Positions 17,199 to 27,383 of a stretch of DNA of 64,000 bases are shown one piece after another (position 1 is the stretch's first letter; each line of letters begins with the position of its first letter). The stretch covers positions 806,001 to 870,000 of the forward strand of contig JODX01000001.1 in assembly GCA_000719105.1 (NCBI GenBank), written 5' to 3'. The DNA comes from Streptomyces sclerotialus (lineage in GTDB: Bacteria; Actinomycetota; Actinomycetes; Streptomycetales; Streptomycetaceae). Position numbers and translations under genes: made by a program. The notes under the pieces were generated by a model. That model worked only from the letters and a program-made list of their open reading frames with translations, had not been told where the DNA came from and made no database searches.

Positions 17199-17924
17199 AT
17201 GACCTCTACTGAGACCAGCGACAGCAGCGCACAGCAGCCCGCCAAGGCCCCCGCCAAGGACCCCTGGGACCTGCCCGACGTGTCCGGGCTCGTCGTCGGC
17301 GTGCTCGGTGGCACCGGGCCGCAGGGCAAGGGCCTCGCGTACCGGCTCGCCCGGGCCGGCCAGAAGGTGATCATCGGCTCCCGGGCCGCCGAGCGGGCCG
17401 AGGCCGCCGCCGAGGAGCTCGGGCACGGCGTCGAGGGCGCCGACAACGCCGAGACCGCGCGCCGCAGCGACATCGTGATCGTGGCGGTGCCGTGGGAGGG
17501 GCACGGGAAGACCCTGGAGTCCCTGCGCGAGGAGCTGGCGGGCAAGCTCGTCGTCGACTGCGTCAACCCGCTCGGCTTCGACAAGAAGGGCGCCTACGCG
17601 CTGAAGCCCGAGGAGGGCAGCGCCGCCGAGCAGGCCGCCGCACTGCTGCCGGACTCCCGGGTCACGGCCGCCTTCCACCACCTCTCCGCCGTCCTCCTCC
17701 AGGACCCGGAGACCGACGAGATCGACACCGATGTGATGGTCCTCGGCGAGGTCCGCGCCGACGTGGAGATCGTCCAGGCGCTGGCCGGCCGCATCCCCGG
17801 CATGCGCGGCATCTTCGCCGGCCGGCTGCGCAACGCCCACCAGGTCGAGGCCCTGGTCGCCAACCTGATCTCGGTGAACCGGCGGTACAAGGCCCACGCG
17901 GGGCTGCGGCTCACCGACGTGTGA
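17199..17924 (+). CDS. npdG: NADPH-dependent coenzyme F420 reductase
   Basis: A 241-residue cytosolic oxidoreductase that moves hydride between NADP(H) and F420. After a variable N-terminal lead, the Rossmann motif VGVLGGTGPQGKGLAYRLARAG lies near residue 33, NADPH-specificity residues GSRAAERA near 66, then VPWEGHGKTL and DCVNPLGFDKKG, and TAAFHHLSAVLLQDP as F420-side contacts. Length and motif order match actinobacterial NpdG. It is likely in one transcript with the small membrane protein 104 bases downstream. Confidence 0.9.
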   Translation: MTSTETSDSSAQQPAKAPAKDPWDLPDVSGLVVGVLGGTGPQGKGLAYRLARAGQKVIIGSRAAERAEAAAEELGHGVEGADNAETARRSDIVIVAVPWEGHGKTLESLREELAGKLVVDCVNPLGFDKKGAYALKPEEGSAAEQAAALLPDSRVTAAFHHLSAVLLQDPETDEIDTDVMVLGEVRADVEIVQALAGRIPGMRGIFAGRLRNAHQVEALVANLISVNRRYKAHAGLRLTDV

Positions 17925-18028
17925 CCGGCCTGCACGGCGAACCGGGGCATGGGGGACACTGGAGGCCGTACCACTACGTCCGACCGTTGCGCCGCCCGTC
18001 GGGACGGCGTCGATAGGAGCCGACTCCC

Positions 18029-18214
18029 ATGCCCCGCCTCGCCCTGTACGCCCTCGCCGTCTGCCTGCTCTCCGTGGCCGCCGCCGTGGTCTCCTTCGTC
18101 CAGGGCAGCTGGCTCGGCGTCGTATGGGTGCTGCTGGCGGGCCTGTCGTCCAACATGACCTGGTACTACGTGCGCCAGGCGAAGACGCGCAAGGCCGGCG
18201 CCGCCCAGGGCTGA
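18029..18214 (+). CDS. Small two-helix membrane protein
   Basis: A 61-residue protein starting at ATG 18029, with AGGAG at 18016-18020. Two hydrophobic segments (ALYALAVCLLSVAAAVVSFV and LGVVWVLLAGLSSNMTWYYV) are followed by a basic tail (RQAKTRKAG). The positive tail suggests that both ends face the cytoplasm. Function unknown. It resembles other short Streptomyces membrane peptides found near redox genes. Confidence 0.7.
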   Translation: MPRLALYALAVCLLSVAAAVVSFVQGSWLGVVWVLLAGLSSNMTWYYVRQAKTRKAGAAQG

Positions 18215-18220
18215 AGCGGG

Positions 18221-18265
18221 CCGGGGAGGCCCGGTCCGGGGAGGCCGGGTCCGGGGAGGCTAGAG
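18221..18265. repeat. Short tandem repeat, 15 bp x 3
   Basis: Three units beginning CCGGGGAGGC lie between the converging small membrane gene and the site-2 protease. The last unit runs into the protease stop. Confidence 0.6.
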
Positions 18266-19057
18266 GCCCATGCAGAGGCCGCTGTCCTCCTGCCAGAAGC
18301 GATAGAGGTTCTGGCCGCAGTAGCTCTCCAGCTCGCCGACGCCGAGACCGCGCAGGATCGCGTCGACCGCGTCGAAGAACACGGCGTTCACCGACGGGAT
18401 CCACAGCACCGCGAACACCAGCAGCAGCCCGAACGGGGCCAGCGGCTCCAGCTGACGGCGCGCGTTGTACGACAGCCAGGGCTCGATCACCCCGTAGCCG
18501 TCCAGGCCCGGCACCGGCAGGAAGTTCAGGATCGCGGCCGTGACCTGGAGCAGCGCCAGGAACGCCAGCGCGAACCGGAAGCCCATCGGGACGCCGTCCA
18601 GCGCGCCCAGCCAGAAGGGCGCCGTGCAGACGACGGCGAAGAGCACGTTGGTCAGCGGGCCCGCCGCCGAGATCAGGCTGTGCCTCCAGCGGCCCCGGAT
18701 CCGGCCGCGCTCGATGAATACCGCGCCGCCCGGCAGACCGATCCCGCCCATGATCACGAAGATGACGGGGAGGACGATGCTCAGCAGCGCGTGCGTGTAC
18801 TTGAGCGGGTTGAGCGTCAGATAGCCCTTCGCGCCGATCGAGATGTCCCCGCTGTGCAGCGCGGTGCGCGCGTGCGCGTACTCGTGCAGGCACAGGGAGA
18901 CGATCCACGCGGACGTCACGAAAAGGAAGACGGCGACCCCGGGCTGCTCGGCGAAGCCGGTCCAGGTGGCCCAGCCCGTGACCGCCATGACGGCGACGAT
19001 GCCGATGAAGACCGGGCTGATCCTCCGGTCGCTCCGGCGGGACATGGCGGTCGTCAT
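18260..19057 (-). CDS. Site-2 protease (M50) family zinc metalloprotease
   Basis: A 265-residue integral membrane protease. HEYAH near residue 57 gives the HExxH zinc site, and NFLPVPGLDG near 175 gives the second motif with the Asp ligand. At least five membrane helices are visible. ATG 19057 follows AGGAGCC. Family members cut membrane-embedded anti-sigma factors or peptides, but the target here is unknown. It is divergent from the large BTAD regulator. Confidence 0.88.
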   Translation of the reverse strand: MTTAMSRRSDRRISPVFIGIVAVMAVTGWATWTGFAEQPGVAVFLFVTSAWIVSLCLHEYAHARTALHSGDISIGAKGYLTLNPLKYTHALLSIVLPVIFVIMGGIGLPGGAVFIERGRIRGRWRHSLISAAGPLTNVLFAVVCTAPFWLGALDGVPMGFRFALAFLALLQVTAAILNFLPVPGLDGYGVIEPWLSYNARRQLEPLAPFGLLLVFAVLWIPSVNAVFFDAVDAILRGLGVGELESYCGQNLYRFWQEDSGLCMGL

Positions 19058-19272
19058 GGGATGGCTCCTGGTGTGGGGTGCGGGCTGTGCGCTGTGCGCT
19101 GTGCTTGTGCGGGTCGACCGTACCGGTGGTGTGGGGGGAACGTCCGGCGGAGGGGCGCCGGTTCCTGCCCGCCGGCCGGACCCTGTTCCCGGACTCGTCC
19201 GGACTCGCCCGGATCCCCGCGGGGCCCGCGGGTCCGAAACCCGGAAGCGGCGCGGGCGGTCCCCCGGGGACA

Positions 19273-22200
19273 ATGGGTTCCGTGCGTTACCGCGTCCTCG
19301 GCACCACCCAGGCAATCCGTCCCGACGGCACCCCCGTACCCGTCGGCGGGGCGCGGCTGCGTGCCCTGCTGACCGTGCTCGCGCTGCGGGCGGGACGTAC
19401 GGTGCCCCCGGCCGTACTGGTCGACGAGGTGTGGGACGGCGATCCGCCGGCCGACGCGCCCGGTGCGGTGCAGGCGCTGGTCGGGAGATTGCGCCGGGCC
19501 GTCGGGCCGGACGCGGTCGTCTCGGCCGAGGGGGGCTACCGGCTCGCCGCGAGCCCCGACGACGTGGATCTGCACCGCTTCGAGCGGCTCGCCGGGGAGG
19601 GGCTGCGCGCGCTGGCCGACGGCGACCCGGCGAAGGCGGCCGCCGTCCTCGACGACGCGCTCGTCCTCTGGCGCGGACCGGCCCTGGCCGACCTCCCCGA
19701 CCGCACGGCCGAGGCCACCCGCTTGGAGACCCGCCGCCTGGACGTCCGCCGTGCCCGCCTCACCGCGGCCCTCGCCCTCGGCGCGGCCGAGCAGTCCCTC
19801 CCCGAGCTCACCGCCCTCTGCGACACCCACCCCCTCGACGAGCCCCTCCAGGCCCTGCGCCTGCGCGCCCTGCGCGACACGGGCCGCCCGGCGGAGGCGC
19901 TGGCCGCCTACGCGGACGTACGGCGACTGCTGGCCGACCGGCTCGGGACGGACCCGGGGCCGGAACTCGGTGGCCTGTACGAGGAGTTGCTGAACCCGGG
20001 GGAGGTGCCCGGCGCTGCGGGGGAGCGGGGCGGTGGCCGGGAGGGTGGCGCGTCCGGGGCCGCGCCCGCCGGGCGGCCCGGCGCCGGCCCCGTGCCACCG
20101 CCCGGTGCCGCGACGGAGCCGTCCCGCCCCGGCAACCTCCGAGCCCGGCTCACCTCCTTCGTCGGCCGGGACGCCGACATCGGGACCATCCGCGGGGATC
20201 TGGCGGCGGCCCGGCTCGTGACCCTGCTGGGGCCGGGCGGGGCCGGGAAGACGCGGCTGTCGCAGGAGGCGGGGGAGGCCGTGGCCGACGCGGTGCCCGA
20301 CGGGGTGTGGCTGGCCGAGCTCGCGCCGGTCGACGACCCGGAGGACGTGCCCGAGGCCGTCCTCACCGCCCTCGGTGCCCGGGAGACCGTGCTGCGCGGC
20401 GCGGGCGCCGAGGAGATGCGGGCGGTCTCCGAGCGGCACGACGACCCCGTCAGCCGGCTCGTCGAGCACTGCGGCAGACGGCGCATGCTGATCGTCCTCG
20501 ACAACTGCGAGCACGTCGTGGAGGCCGCCGCCCGGCTCGCCGAGCAGCTGCTCCAGCGGTGCCCCGGGCTCACCATCCTCGCCACCAGCCGGGAACCCCT
20601 CGGCGTGCCGGGGGAGCTGCTGCGGCCCGTGGAGCCGCTGGCGGAGCCGTACGCGCTGCGGCTGCTCGGTGACCGCGGGGCCGCCGCCCGGCCCGGCTTC
20701 ACCGTCGCGGACGACCCCGAGGCGGCCGACGAGATATGCCGGCGGCTCGACGGGCTCCCGCTCGCCATCGAGCTGGCGGCCGCCCGGCTGCGCATGATGA
20801 CGCTCCGTCAGATCGCGGACCGGCTCGACGACCGGTTCCGGCTGCTCACCGGCGGCAGCCGGACCGTACTGCCCCGTCAGCAGACCCTGCGCGCCGTCGT
20901 CGACTGGTCCTGGAACCTCCTCGACGAGGACGAGCGGGACGTGCTGCGGCGGCTCTCCGTCTTCTCCGGCGGCTGCGACCTCGCCGCCGCCGAGGCCGTC
21001 TGCGGGCCGGCCGCCCTGGACGCACTGGGGTCGCTCGTCGACAAGTCCCTGGTCGTGGCCGCCCCCTCGGCCGACGGCGGGATGCGCTACCGGCTCCTGG
21101 AGACCGTCGCCGAGTACGCGCGCGAGCGGCTCGACGAGTCCGGCGCCCGTGCCGCCGCCGAGCGCGCCCACCTCACGTACTACCGCGAACTGGCCCGTAC
21201 CACAGACCCGTTGCTGCGCGGCCCCCGCCAGCGCGAGGCCATCGCCCTGCTGGAGCTGGAGGACGACAACATCCGCACCGCCCTGCGGCACGCCGTCGAG
21301 GCGCGCGACGAGCAGGAGGCGCTCTGCCTGGTGCTGTCGCTGTGCTGGTACTGGACGATGCGCGACCTGCGCACCACGGCCCGCCAGTGGTCCACCGAGG
21401 TCCTGACGCTCGGCCCCGACCCCTTCGCAGGTCCCGCCCGCCCGGTTCCCGATCTCCGTGAACGCTGCACCGACAGCCCGCCGCCCATGCGCCCCGAGGT
21501 CCTCGACGAGGCCCGGCGCGGTGTGCACCTCGTCCACCTCGCCTGCATGGACATGGACCTGAAGGGCTGGGAGACCCCGCAGGCCAAGGAGAAGCTGCGC
21601 GTCATCGCCGGCACCTACCGGCCCGGCCAGCCGCAGACCTGCCGGCTCCCCGGCTTCCTGTGGTTCTACGCGGTGCTGCTCGGCGGCGACATGGACCGCG
21701 TGCGCACGGTCGTCGACGAGACCGTCCGCAGCTGCCGCGAGCTCGGCTACACCTGGGAGCTGGGCCAGGCCCTGCACATGCGGGCCAATCTCCTCGCCAA
21801 CCGCGGTGACTGGGCGGGTGACGCCACCCGGGACGCCGACGAGGCGCTGGAGCTCTTCCTCGGCATCGACGACGCCTGGGGCGCGGCCGAGGCGCTCTCC
21901 GCGCGGGGGGAGGCGAAGGAACGCAAGGGCGAGTACGAGGGTGCCGCCGCGGACTACGAGCGGGCCATGGAGTTCGCCGAGCGGCTCGGTGCCCGCGCCC
22001 AGCTGGGCGTGCTGAAGGCCCGGCTGGGCAGCGCGCTCGTCGAGGGCGTGGACGCCGAGCGGGGCGAGCGGCTGCTGGCCGAGGTCGTGGCGGACAGCCA
22101 CACCAACACCGAGGCCAGACCCGCCGCCCGGCTCTTCCTGGCGATCTGGCTGCTGCGCACCGGGCGGCTGGCGGCGGCGCGCGAACACATCCGGCTGATC

Positions 22201-22623
22201 AGGACGGACTTCGAGGCCGCCGACTTCGTGGTCTTCACGAGTTTCATCACCGCTGTGGAGGCCTGGCTGGAGGCGCTGGAGGGGCGCTTCACCGAGTCCC
22301 TGGTCCTGCTGCGCCGGGCGATGGAGCAGGCCGGTGACCCGATCAGCCGGATGATCATGCCCCATATGGCCTCCAGCCACCTCACCGTGGCCGCCATCGC
22401 CGTCGCGGGCGTGGACGGCGGCACCCGCGCGCGGGACGCGGCCCGGCTCCTGGGCGCCGCCGACGCGCTGCTGCCGCCCGGCCACTTCCGCGGCCCGTCG
22501 GAGGCCGAGTGCCGGGCGCATGCCGAGTCCGCGGCGCGGGCGGTGCTGGACGGCACGGCGTACGAGGCGGCCTACGCCGAGGGCGCCGGCCTGTCGCTGG
22601 AGGAGGCCGGTGCCCTGATCTGA
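19273..22623 (+). CDS. AfsR/SARP-type regulator: BTAD plus STAND ATPase and TPR
   Basis: A protein of about 1116 residues. Residues 1-95 form an OmpR-type winged helix (RYRVLGTTQ to LVGRLRRAVG), 100-245 the bacterial transcriptional activation domain, and about 260-700 a STAND-type ATPase with Walker A GPGGAGKTRLS near 320, Walker B LIVLDNCEHV near 407 and the STAND motif GLPLAIELAAARLR. The C-terminal third is TPR-like alpha-solenoid. Known relatives (AfsR) activate genes by binding 11-bp-spaced direct repeats. It converges on the DrrAB exporter (35-base gap), whose promoter carries just such an array. A GTG at 19282 is an alternative start. Confidence 0.85.
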   Translation: MGSVRYRVLGTTQAIRPDGTPVPVGGARLRALLTVLALRAGRTVPPAVLVDEVWDGDPPADAPGAVQALVGRLRRAVGPDAVVSAEGGYRLAASPDDVDLHRFERLAGEGLRALADGDPAKAAAVLDDALVLWRGPALADLPDRTAEATRLETRRLDVRRARLTAALALGAAEQSLPELTALCDTHPLDEPLQALRLRALRDTGRPAEALAAYADVRRLLADRLGTDPGPELGGLYEELLNPGEVPGAAGERGGGREGGASGAAPAGRPGAGPVPPPGAATEPSRPGNLRARLTSFVGRDADIGTIRGDLAAARLVTLLGPGGAGKTRLSQEAGEAVADAVPDGVWLAELAPVDDPEDVPEAVLTALGARETVLRGAGAEEMRAVSERHDDPVSRLVEHCGRRRMLIVLDNCEHVVEAAARLAEQLLQRCPGLTILATSREPLGVPGELLRPVEPLAEPYALRLLGDRGAAARPGFTVADDPEAADEICRRLDGLPLAIELAAARLRMMTLRQIADRLDDRFRLLTGGSRTVLPRQQTLRAVVDWSWNLLDEDERDVLRRLSVFSGGCDLAAAEAVCGPAALDALGSLVDKSLVVAAPSADGGMRYRLLETVAEYARERLDESGARAAAERAHLTYYRELARTTDPLLRGPRQREAIALLELEDDNIRTALRHAVEARDEQEALCLVLSLCWYWTMRDLRTTARQWSTEVLTLGPDPFAGPARPVPDLRERCTDSPPPMRPEVLDEARRGVHLVHLACMDMDLKGWETPQAKEKLRVIAGTYRPGQPQTCRLPGFLWFYAVLLGGDMDRVRTVVDETVRSCRELGYTWELGQALHMRANLLANRGDWAGDATRDADEALELFLGIDDAWGAAEALSARGEAKERKGEYEGAAADYERAMEFAERLGARAQLGVLKARLGSALVEGVDAERGERLLAEVVADSHTNTEARPAARLFLAIWLLRTGRLAAAREHIRLIRTDFEAADFVVFTSFITAVEAWLEALEGRFTESLVLLRRAMEQAGDPISRMIMPHMASSHLTVAAIAVAGVDGGTRARDAARLLGAADALLPPGHFRGPSEAECRAHAESAARAVLDGTAYEAAYAEGAGLSLEEAGALI

Positions 22624-22658
22624 CGGCGGACCGTGTCCGGCGCACGGTCCCGTGTACG

Positions 22659-23518
22659 TCAGCTCTTCGTCCGGTACTTGTGGATGGCCACGGGCGCCAT
22701 CACCAGCGTGATCGCCACCGACCAGCCGACCGTCACCCACAGGTCGTGCGCGACCGGCCCGCCCGACATCAGTCCGCGCGCGGCGTCCGCCAGCGAGGAC
22801 AGCGGGTTGTAGTCGGTGAAGTTCCGCAGCCAGCCGGGCATCGACTGGGTCGGCGCGAAGATCGACGAGCCGAACTGCAGCGGCATCAGCACCAGGAAGC
22901 CCATCGCCTGAACGGACTGCGCATTCTTCAGGGTCACACCCAGCGTGAGGAAGATCCACATCACGGACGAGCCGAACACGACGGCCAGCCCCACGGACCC
23001 CAGCAGCCCGGTCCAGCTGGTGATGTCGAACCCCACGAGAACACCGACGACCAGCAGGATCGCCGTGGCGACCAGCATCCGCAGCAGCTCGACCACGACC
23101 TTGGCGAGCAGCACCGAGGACCGGCCGATGGGCAGCGACCGGAAGCGGTCCATGATGCCCTTCTGGAAGTCCTCGTTGAAGCCGGTGCCGACGGCCATCG
23201 CGATGTTCATGCCCATCATCGCCATCAGGCCCGGCACGACGTACTGCACGTACGCGTCCTGCCCGCCGCCGAGCGCCTGCCCGATGGAGCCGCCGAAGAC
23301 GTAGACGAACAGCAGGGTGAAGACGATCGGCATGAGGACCGCGTCGAACATCGACTCCGGGTCCTGCCGGATCCACAGCAGATTGCGGCGGACCAGCGCG
23401 CCGGTGTGGCGGGCGTGGGCGCGCAGCCCGATCCGGCCGTCGGCGGTGCCCTGGAGGGGCGGTGCGGTGGTGCCCGTGCCGCTGCCGGGTTTCTCGATGA
23501 CGGTGTTGGTCGTGGTGC

Positions 23519-23522
<4 letters not shown>
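22659..23522 (-). CDS. ABC-2 type exporter permease (DrrB-like)
   Basis: A 287-residue membrane protein with six hydrophobic segments and the ABC-2 signature region (NPLSSLADAARGLM) before the last helix. After a soluble lead of about 60 residues, RRNLLWIRQDPESMFDAVL marks the coupling helix. Its ATG overlaps the ATPase stop by four bases (ATGA), so the two are translationally coupled. Together they form a daunorubicin-resistance-type exporter. The substrate is unknown: antibiotics, lipids and peptides are all known for the family. Confidence 0.88.
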
Positions 23523-24556
<1,034 letters not shown>

Positions 24557-24579
24557 GAGGACGACGGTGTCAGGGGGCA

Positions 24580-24641
24580 CCGACAAAGCGCCTACAGTTC
24601 GCCGACATTCCAGCCGACAGGTCACCGACATATCGGCGACA
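24580..24641 (-). promoter_or_regulatory. Six-unit 11-bp direct repeat array in the DrrAB promoter
   Basis: On the plus strand CCGACA starts at 24580, 24602, 24614 and 24625, with variants CCTACA at 24591 and GCGACA at 24636. Spacings are therefore 11, 11, 12, 11 and 11 bases, one helical turn each. Read toward the exporter the unit is TGTCGG. The array ends 24 bases before the ATPase start. Direct heptads with one-turn spacing are the hallmark of BTAD/SARP activator sites. Confidence 0.7.
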
Positions 24642-24657
24642 CTCGCGGCAAAGGCGA

Positions 24658-24693
24658 AGCAGCCCGCCGACCGGGGCGGGTCGACGGGCTGCT
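24658..24693. terminator. Hairpin after panB
   Basis: AGCAGCCCG and CGGGCTGCT close a nine-base outer stem, with GACC/GGGTC-type pairing inside. It lies 28 bases after the panB stop on the minus strand. There is no long T-run, as is usual in this genus. Confidence 0.65.
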
Positions 24694-24721
24694 GTGGTGC
24701 CGGTGCCGGTGCGGCGCCGGC

Positions 24722-25645
24722 TCAGTGCACGGAGTGCTCCTCCAGCGGGAACGCCCCGCCGACGACGTCCTCGGCGAAGGACCGGGCCGCGCCGGTCATG
24801 ACCTCACGGAGGTCCGCGTACTGCTTGACGAACTTCGGTACGCGGCCGGAGGTCAGCCCCAGCATGTCCGTCCAGACGAGGACCTGGGCGTCCGTGTCGG
24901 GACCTGCGCCGATGCCGACCGTGGGGATGTGCAGCGTGCGCGTCACCTCGGCGGCGAGCTCCGCCGGGACCAGCTCGAGGACGACCGCGAACGCGCCCGC
25001 GTCCTGGACCGCCTTCGCGTCCCGCAGCAGCTGCTGCGCCGCCTCCTCGCCGCGGCCCTGCACGCGGTACCCCATCGCGTTGACCGACTGCGGGGTGAGG
25101 CCGATGTGGGCCATCACCGGTATGCCGGACTCCACGAGCAGCTGGATCTGCCCGTGGGAGCGCTCGCCGCCCTCCAGCTTCACCGCGCCCGCCCCGGCCT
25201 CCTTGATGAGGCGCGTCGCCGAGCGCAGCGCCTGGACGGGGCCCTCCTGGTACGAGCCGAAGGGCAGGTCGGCGACGATCAGGGCGCGCTTCGTGCCCCG
25301 TACGACCGCGGCCGACAGCATGGTCATCTCGTCGAGGGTGACGGGTACGGTCGTCTCGTACCCCAGGTGGCAGTTGCCCGCCGAGTCGCCGACGAGCAGG
25401 ACCGGGATGCCGGCCTCGTCGAAGACGGACGCGGTCATCGCGTCGTACGCGGTGAGCATGGGCCACTTCTCGCCGCGCTCCTTGGCGGCGGCGATGTCGC
25501 GGACGGTGACACGGCGGTTGCTCTTACCGCCGTACAGCGCCTTGCCGCCGCCGGCGGACTGCAGCGCGGACGGGGCGGACTGCGCGGGCTGGGTGGACTG
25601 CGAGGGCTGTTCTGCCTGCTTCTGGGCAGCCGGAAGCTGCGTCAT
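24722..25645 (-). CDS. panB: 3-methyl-2-oxobutanoate hydroxymethyltransferase
   Basis: A 307-residue cytosolic enzyme of pantothenate and CoA synthesis, transferring a hydroxymethyl group from methylene-THF to alpha-ketoisovalerate. ATG 25645 follows AGAAGGAG. A Q/S-rich lead of about 45 residues precedes the core. Recognisable are [26 protein letters not shown] (Mg-binding Asp), [28 protein letters not shown] and LELVPAE with the catalytic Glu. Length is normal for actinobacteria. It forms a single-gene unit ending in a hairpin. Confidence 0.95.
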   Translation of the reverse strand: MTQLPAAQKQAEQPSQSTQPAQSAPSALQSAGGGKALYGGKSNRRVTVRDIAAAKERGEKWPMLTAYDAMTASVFDEAGIPVLLVGDSAGNCHLGYETTVPVTLDEMTMLSAAVVRGTKRALIVADLPFGSYQEGPVQALRSATRLIKEAGAGAVKLEGGERSHGQIQLLVESGIPVMAHIGLTPQSVNAMGYRVQGRGEEAAQQLLRDAKAVQDAGAFAVVLELVPAELAAEVTRTLHIPTVGIGAGPDTDAQVLVWTDMLGLTSGRVPKFVKQYADLREVMTGAARSFAEDVVGGAFPLEEHSVH

Positions 25646-26117
25646 CGCAACGGCTCCTTCTGTCATCTCGAGGCGCCCTGACGGCGTCCCCGGACCGCCT
25701 CCATGGTGGCACTTCGTCCCACGCGCGACCAGACCGGGGGGAAGGGACATGAGTCACGGGGGACTGCCCGAACGTGTTGCCGACACGCTCGGGAAGAGGG
25801 CCGCGGCCGCCTTCGCCGGCGCCCCGTCGTCCGCCTGCCGCACGTGGCGTCGCACACGTTGTGAAGCGGCGTCACAAACCGGACGACGTGCGCGTTCGCA
25901 CCGTTTCCCGCCACGCGCCCGGACTCGGCGCGCGGTCGCGATGTTCTCGTTTCGTCACAGAGCACGCGCTCCCGCCGCCGGTCCGGAACTTCGCACGCCG
26001 GATTGTTCGTCCTCGTGCGAGTACGGCCGTCACGGGACGGCGGATACGACGGCGATCATCCCCTAGGGTCTTGTGGCGCGGGGCATGATGTGCACGGCAG
26101 GTTGTGAGGCGACAGGT
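25646..26117. other. 472-base divergent intergenic region
   Basis: Lies between the 5' ends of panB and the EEP-family gene, so both promoters should be inside. No frame shows coding bias with a ribosome binding site. I see no repeat, riboswitch-like pattern or RNA gene that I can support. Confidence 0.5.
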
Positions 26118-27149
26118 ATGGCGCAGGCGTACGTGACGGAGACGGGCAGCGGCGGCGCGGGGACGGGCCGTGAGGAATCCCGGCTGCGGCGCGTGCTGGG
26201 CCGGTGGCGCCGCGATCCCCGGATCTGGCGCCGCGGTCTCCTGGTCGCCGCCCTCGCGATCGCCCTCGCGCTGGTCATGGCGCTGCACGCGGAGATCCCC
26301 AACCGGTACGGCAACCTGGGCAGCCTCACGGAGACGTTCCTGCCCTGGCTGGGCCTCCTCATCCCACTGCTGCTGGCCCTCGCGCTGATCCGGAGGTCCG
26401 CGACCGCCCTGATCGCCGTGGTGCTGCCCACGGCCGTCTGGCTGAATCTGTTCGGCGGACTGCTCACCGACCGGACGGGCGCCGGCGGCGACCTGACCGT
26501 CGTCACCCACAACGTCAACGCGGACAACGCCGACCCGTCCGGCACGGCCCGTGAGGTGGCCGCGTCCGGCGCGGACGTGGTGGCGCTGGAGGAGCTGACG
26601 GAGACGGCGGCGCCGGTGTACGAGAAGGCGCTCGAGTCGGCGTACAAGTACCACGAGGTCGTCGGCACCGTCGGGCTGTGGAGCAAGTACCCGCTGAGCG
26701 GCACCGAGGCCGTCGACATCGAGCTGGGCTGGAAGCGCGCCATGCGCTCGACGGTGACGGCGCCCGGCGGGGAGGTCGCCGTGTACGTCGCCCACCTGCC
26801 CTCGGTGCGCGTGAAGCTGGAGGCCGGGTTCACCGCGCGGCAGCGGGACAAGAGCGCGGACGCCCTGGGCGAGGCCATCGCGGACGAGCCGATCGACAAG
26901 GTGATCCTGCTCGGTGACCTCAACGGCACCATGAACGACCGCTCCCTCAACGCCGTCACCGCGCAGATGCGCTCCACCCAGGGCGCGGCGGGCAGCGGCT
27001 TCGGCTTCAGCTGGCCGGCGTCCTTCCCGATGGCCCGGATCGACCAGATCATGGTCAGGGGTGTGGAGCCGGCCGCCTCCTGGACGCTGCCGGAGACGGG
27101 CAGCGACCACCTGCCGGTGGCGGCACGGGTGCAGCTCGACGGGTCGTGA
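26118..27149 (+). CDS. Membrane-anchored endonuclease/exonuclease/phosphatase (EEP) family protein
   Basis: A 343-residue protein. Three hydrophobic segments between residues 40 and 115 (LLVAALAIALALVMALHA, then LPWLGLLIPLLLALALI, then AVVLPTAVWLNLFGGLL) anchor an extracytoplasmic EEP domain. Catalytic landmarks are VVTHNVN, VVALEEL (metal Glu), GDLNGTMNDR and the terminal GSDHLPVAA His. Related proteins cleave phosphodiesters of nucleic acids, lipids or inositol phosphates. Substrate is not decidable. ATG 26118 follows GACAGG. Confidence 0.82.
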   Translation: MAQAYVTETGSGGAGTGREESRLRRVLGRWRRDPRIWRRGLLVAALAIALALVMALHAEIPNRYGNLGSLTETFLPWLGLLIPLLLALALIRRSATALIAVVLPTAVWLNLFGGLLTDRTGAGGDLTVVTHNVNADNADPSGTAREVAASGADVVALEELTETAAPVYEKALESAYKYHEVVGTVGLWSKYPLSGTEAVDIELGWKRAMRSTVTAPGGEVAVYVAHLPSVRVKLEAGFTARQRDKSADALGEAIADEPIDKVILLGDLNGTMNDRSLNAVTAQMRSTQGAAGSGFGFSWPASFPMARIDQIMVRGVEPAASWTLPETGSDHLPVAARVQLDGS

Positions 27150-27150
27150 G

Positions 27151-27270
27151 TGCCGTACCCGTCGCTGCCGTACCCGTCGCTGCCGTGCCCGTCACTGCCG
27201 TGCCCGTCACTGCCGTACCCGTCGCTGCCGTACCCGTCGCTGCCGTGCCCGTCACTGCCGTGCCCGCCTG
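27151..27270. repeat. Minisatellite: 15-bp unit x 8 in two 60-bp blocks
   Basis: Eight units of TGCCGTRCCCGTCRC follow the EEP stop at once. Units come as two of the TACCC/GC type, then two of the TGCCC/AC type, and the 60-base block is repeated (27151-27210 and 27211-27270), only the last four bases differing. This shows a recent block duplication on top of the unit duplications. Confidence 0.85.
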
Positions 27271-27383
27271 ATCACATCTGCTTGCAACGGGCGCGCAACC
27301 TGCTGGAATAGTCGGCCGGGCAGAGTTTGTTCCGCACCTGAACTTACGATGGACGGAACCCGCTCGTGAAAGGCCCTCGCCCC

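Noticed and set aside
19054..23376. 1440-codon minus-strand open frame across the BTAD regulator
   Set aside because: It is a GC-rich shadow: Gly/Arg/Val-rich text without domains, opposite a gene with clear Walker motifs.
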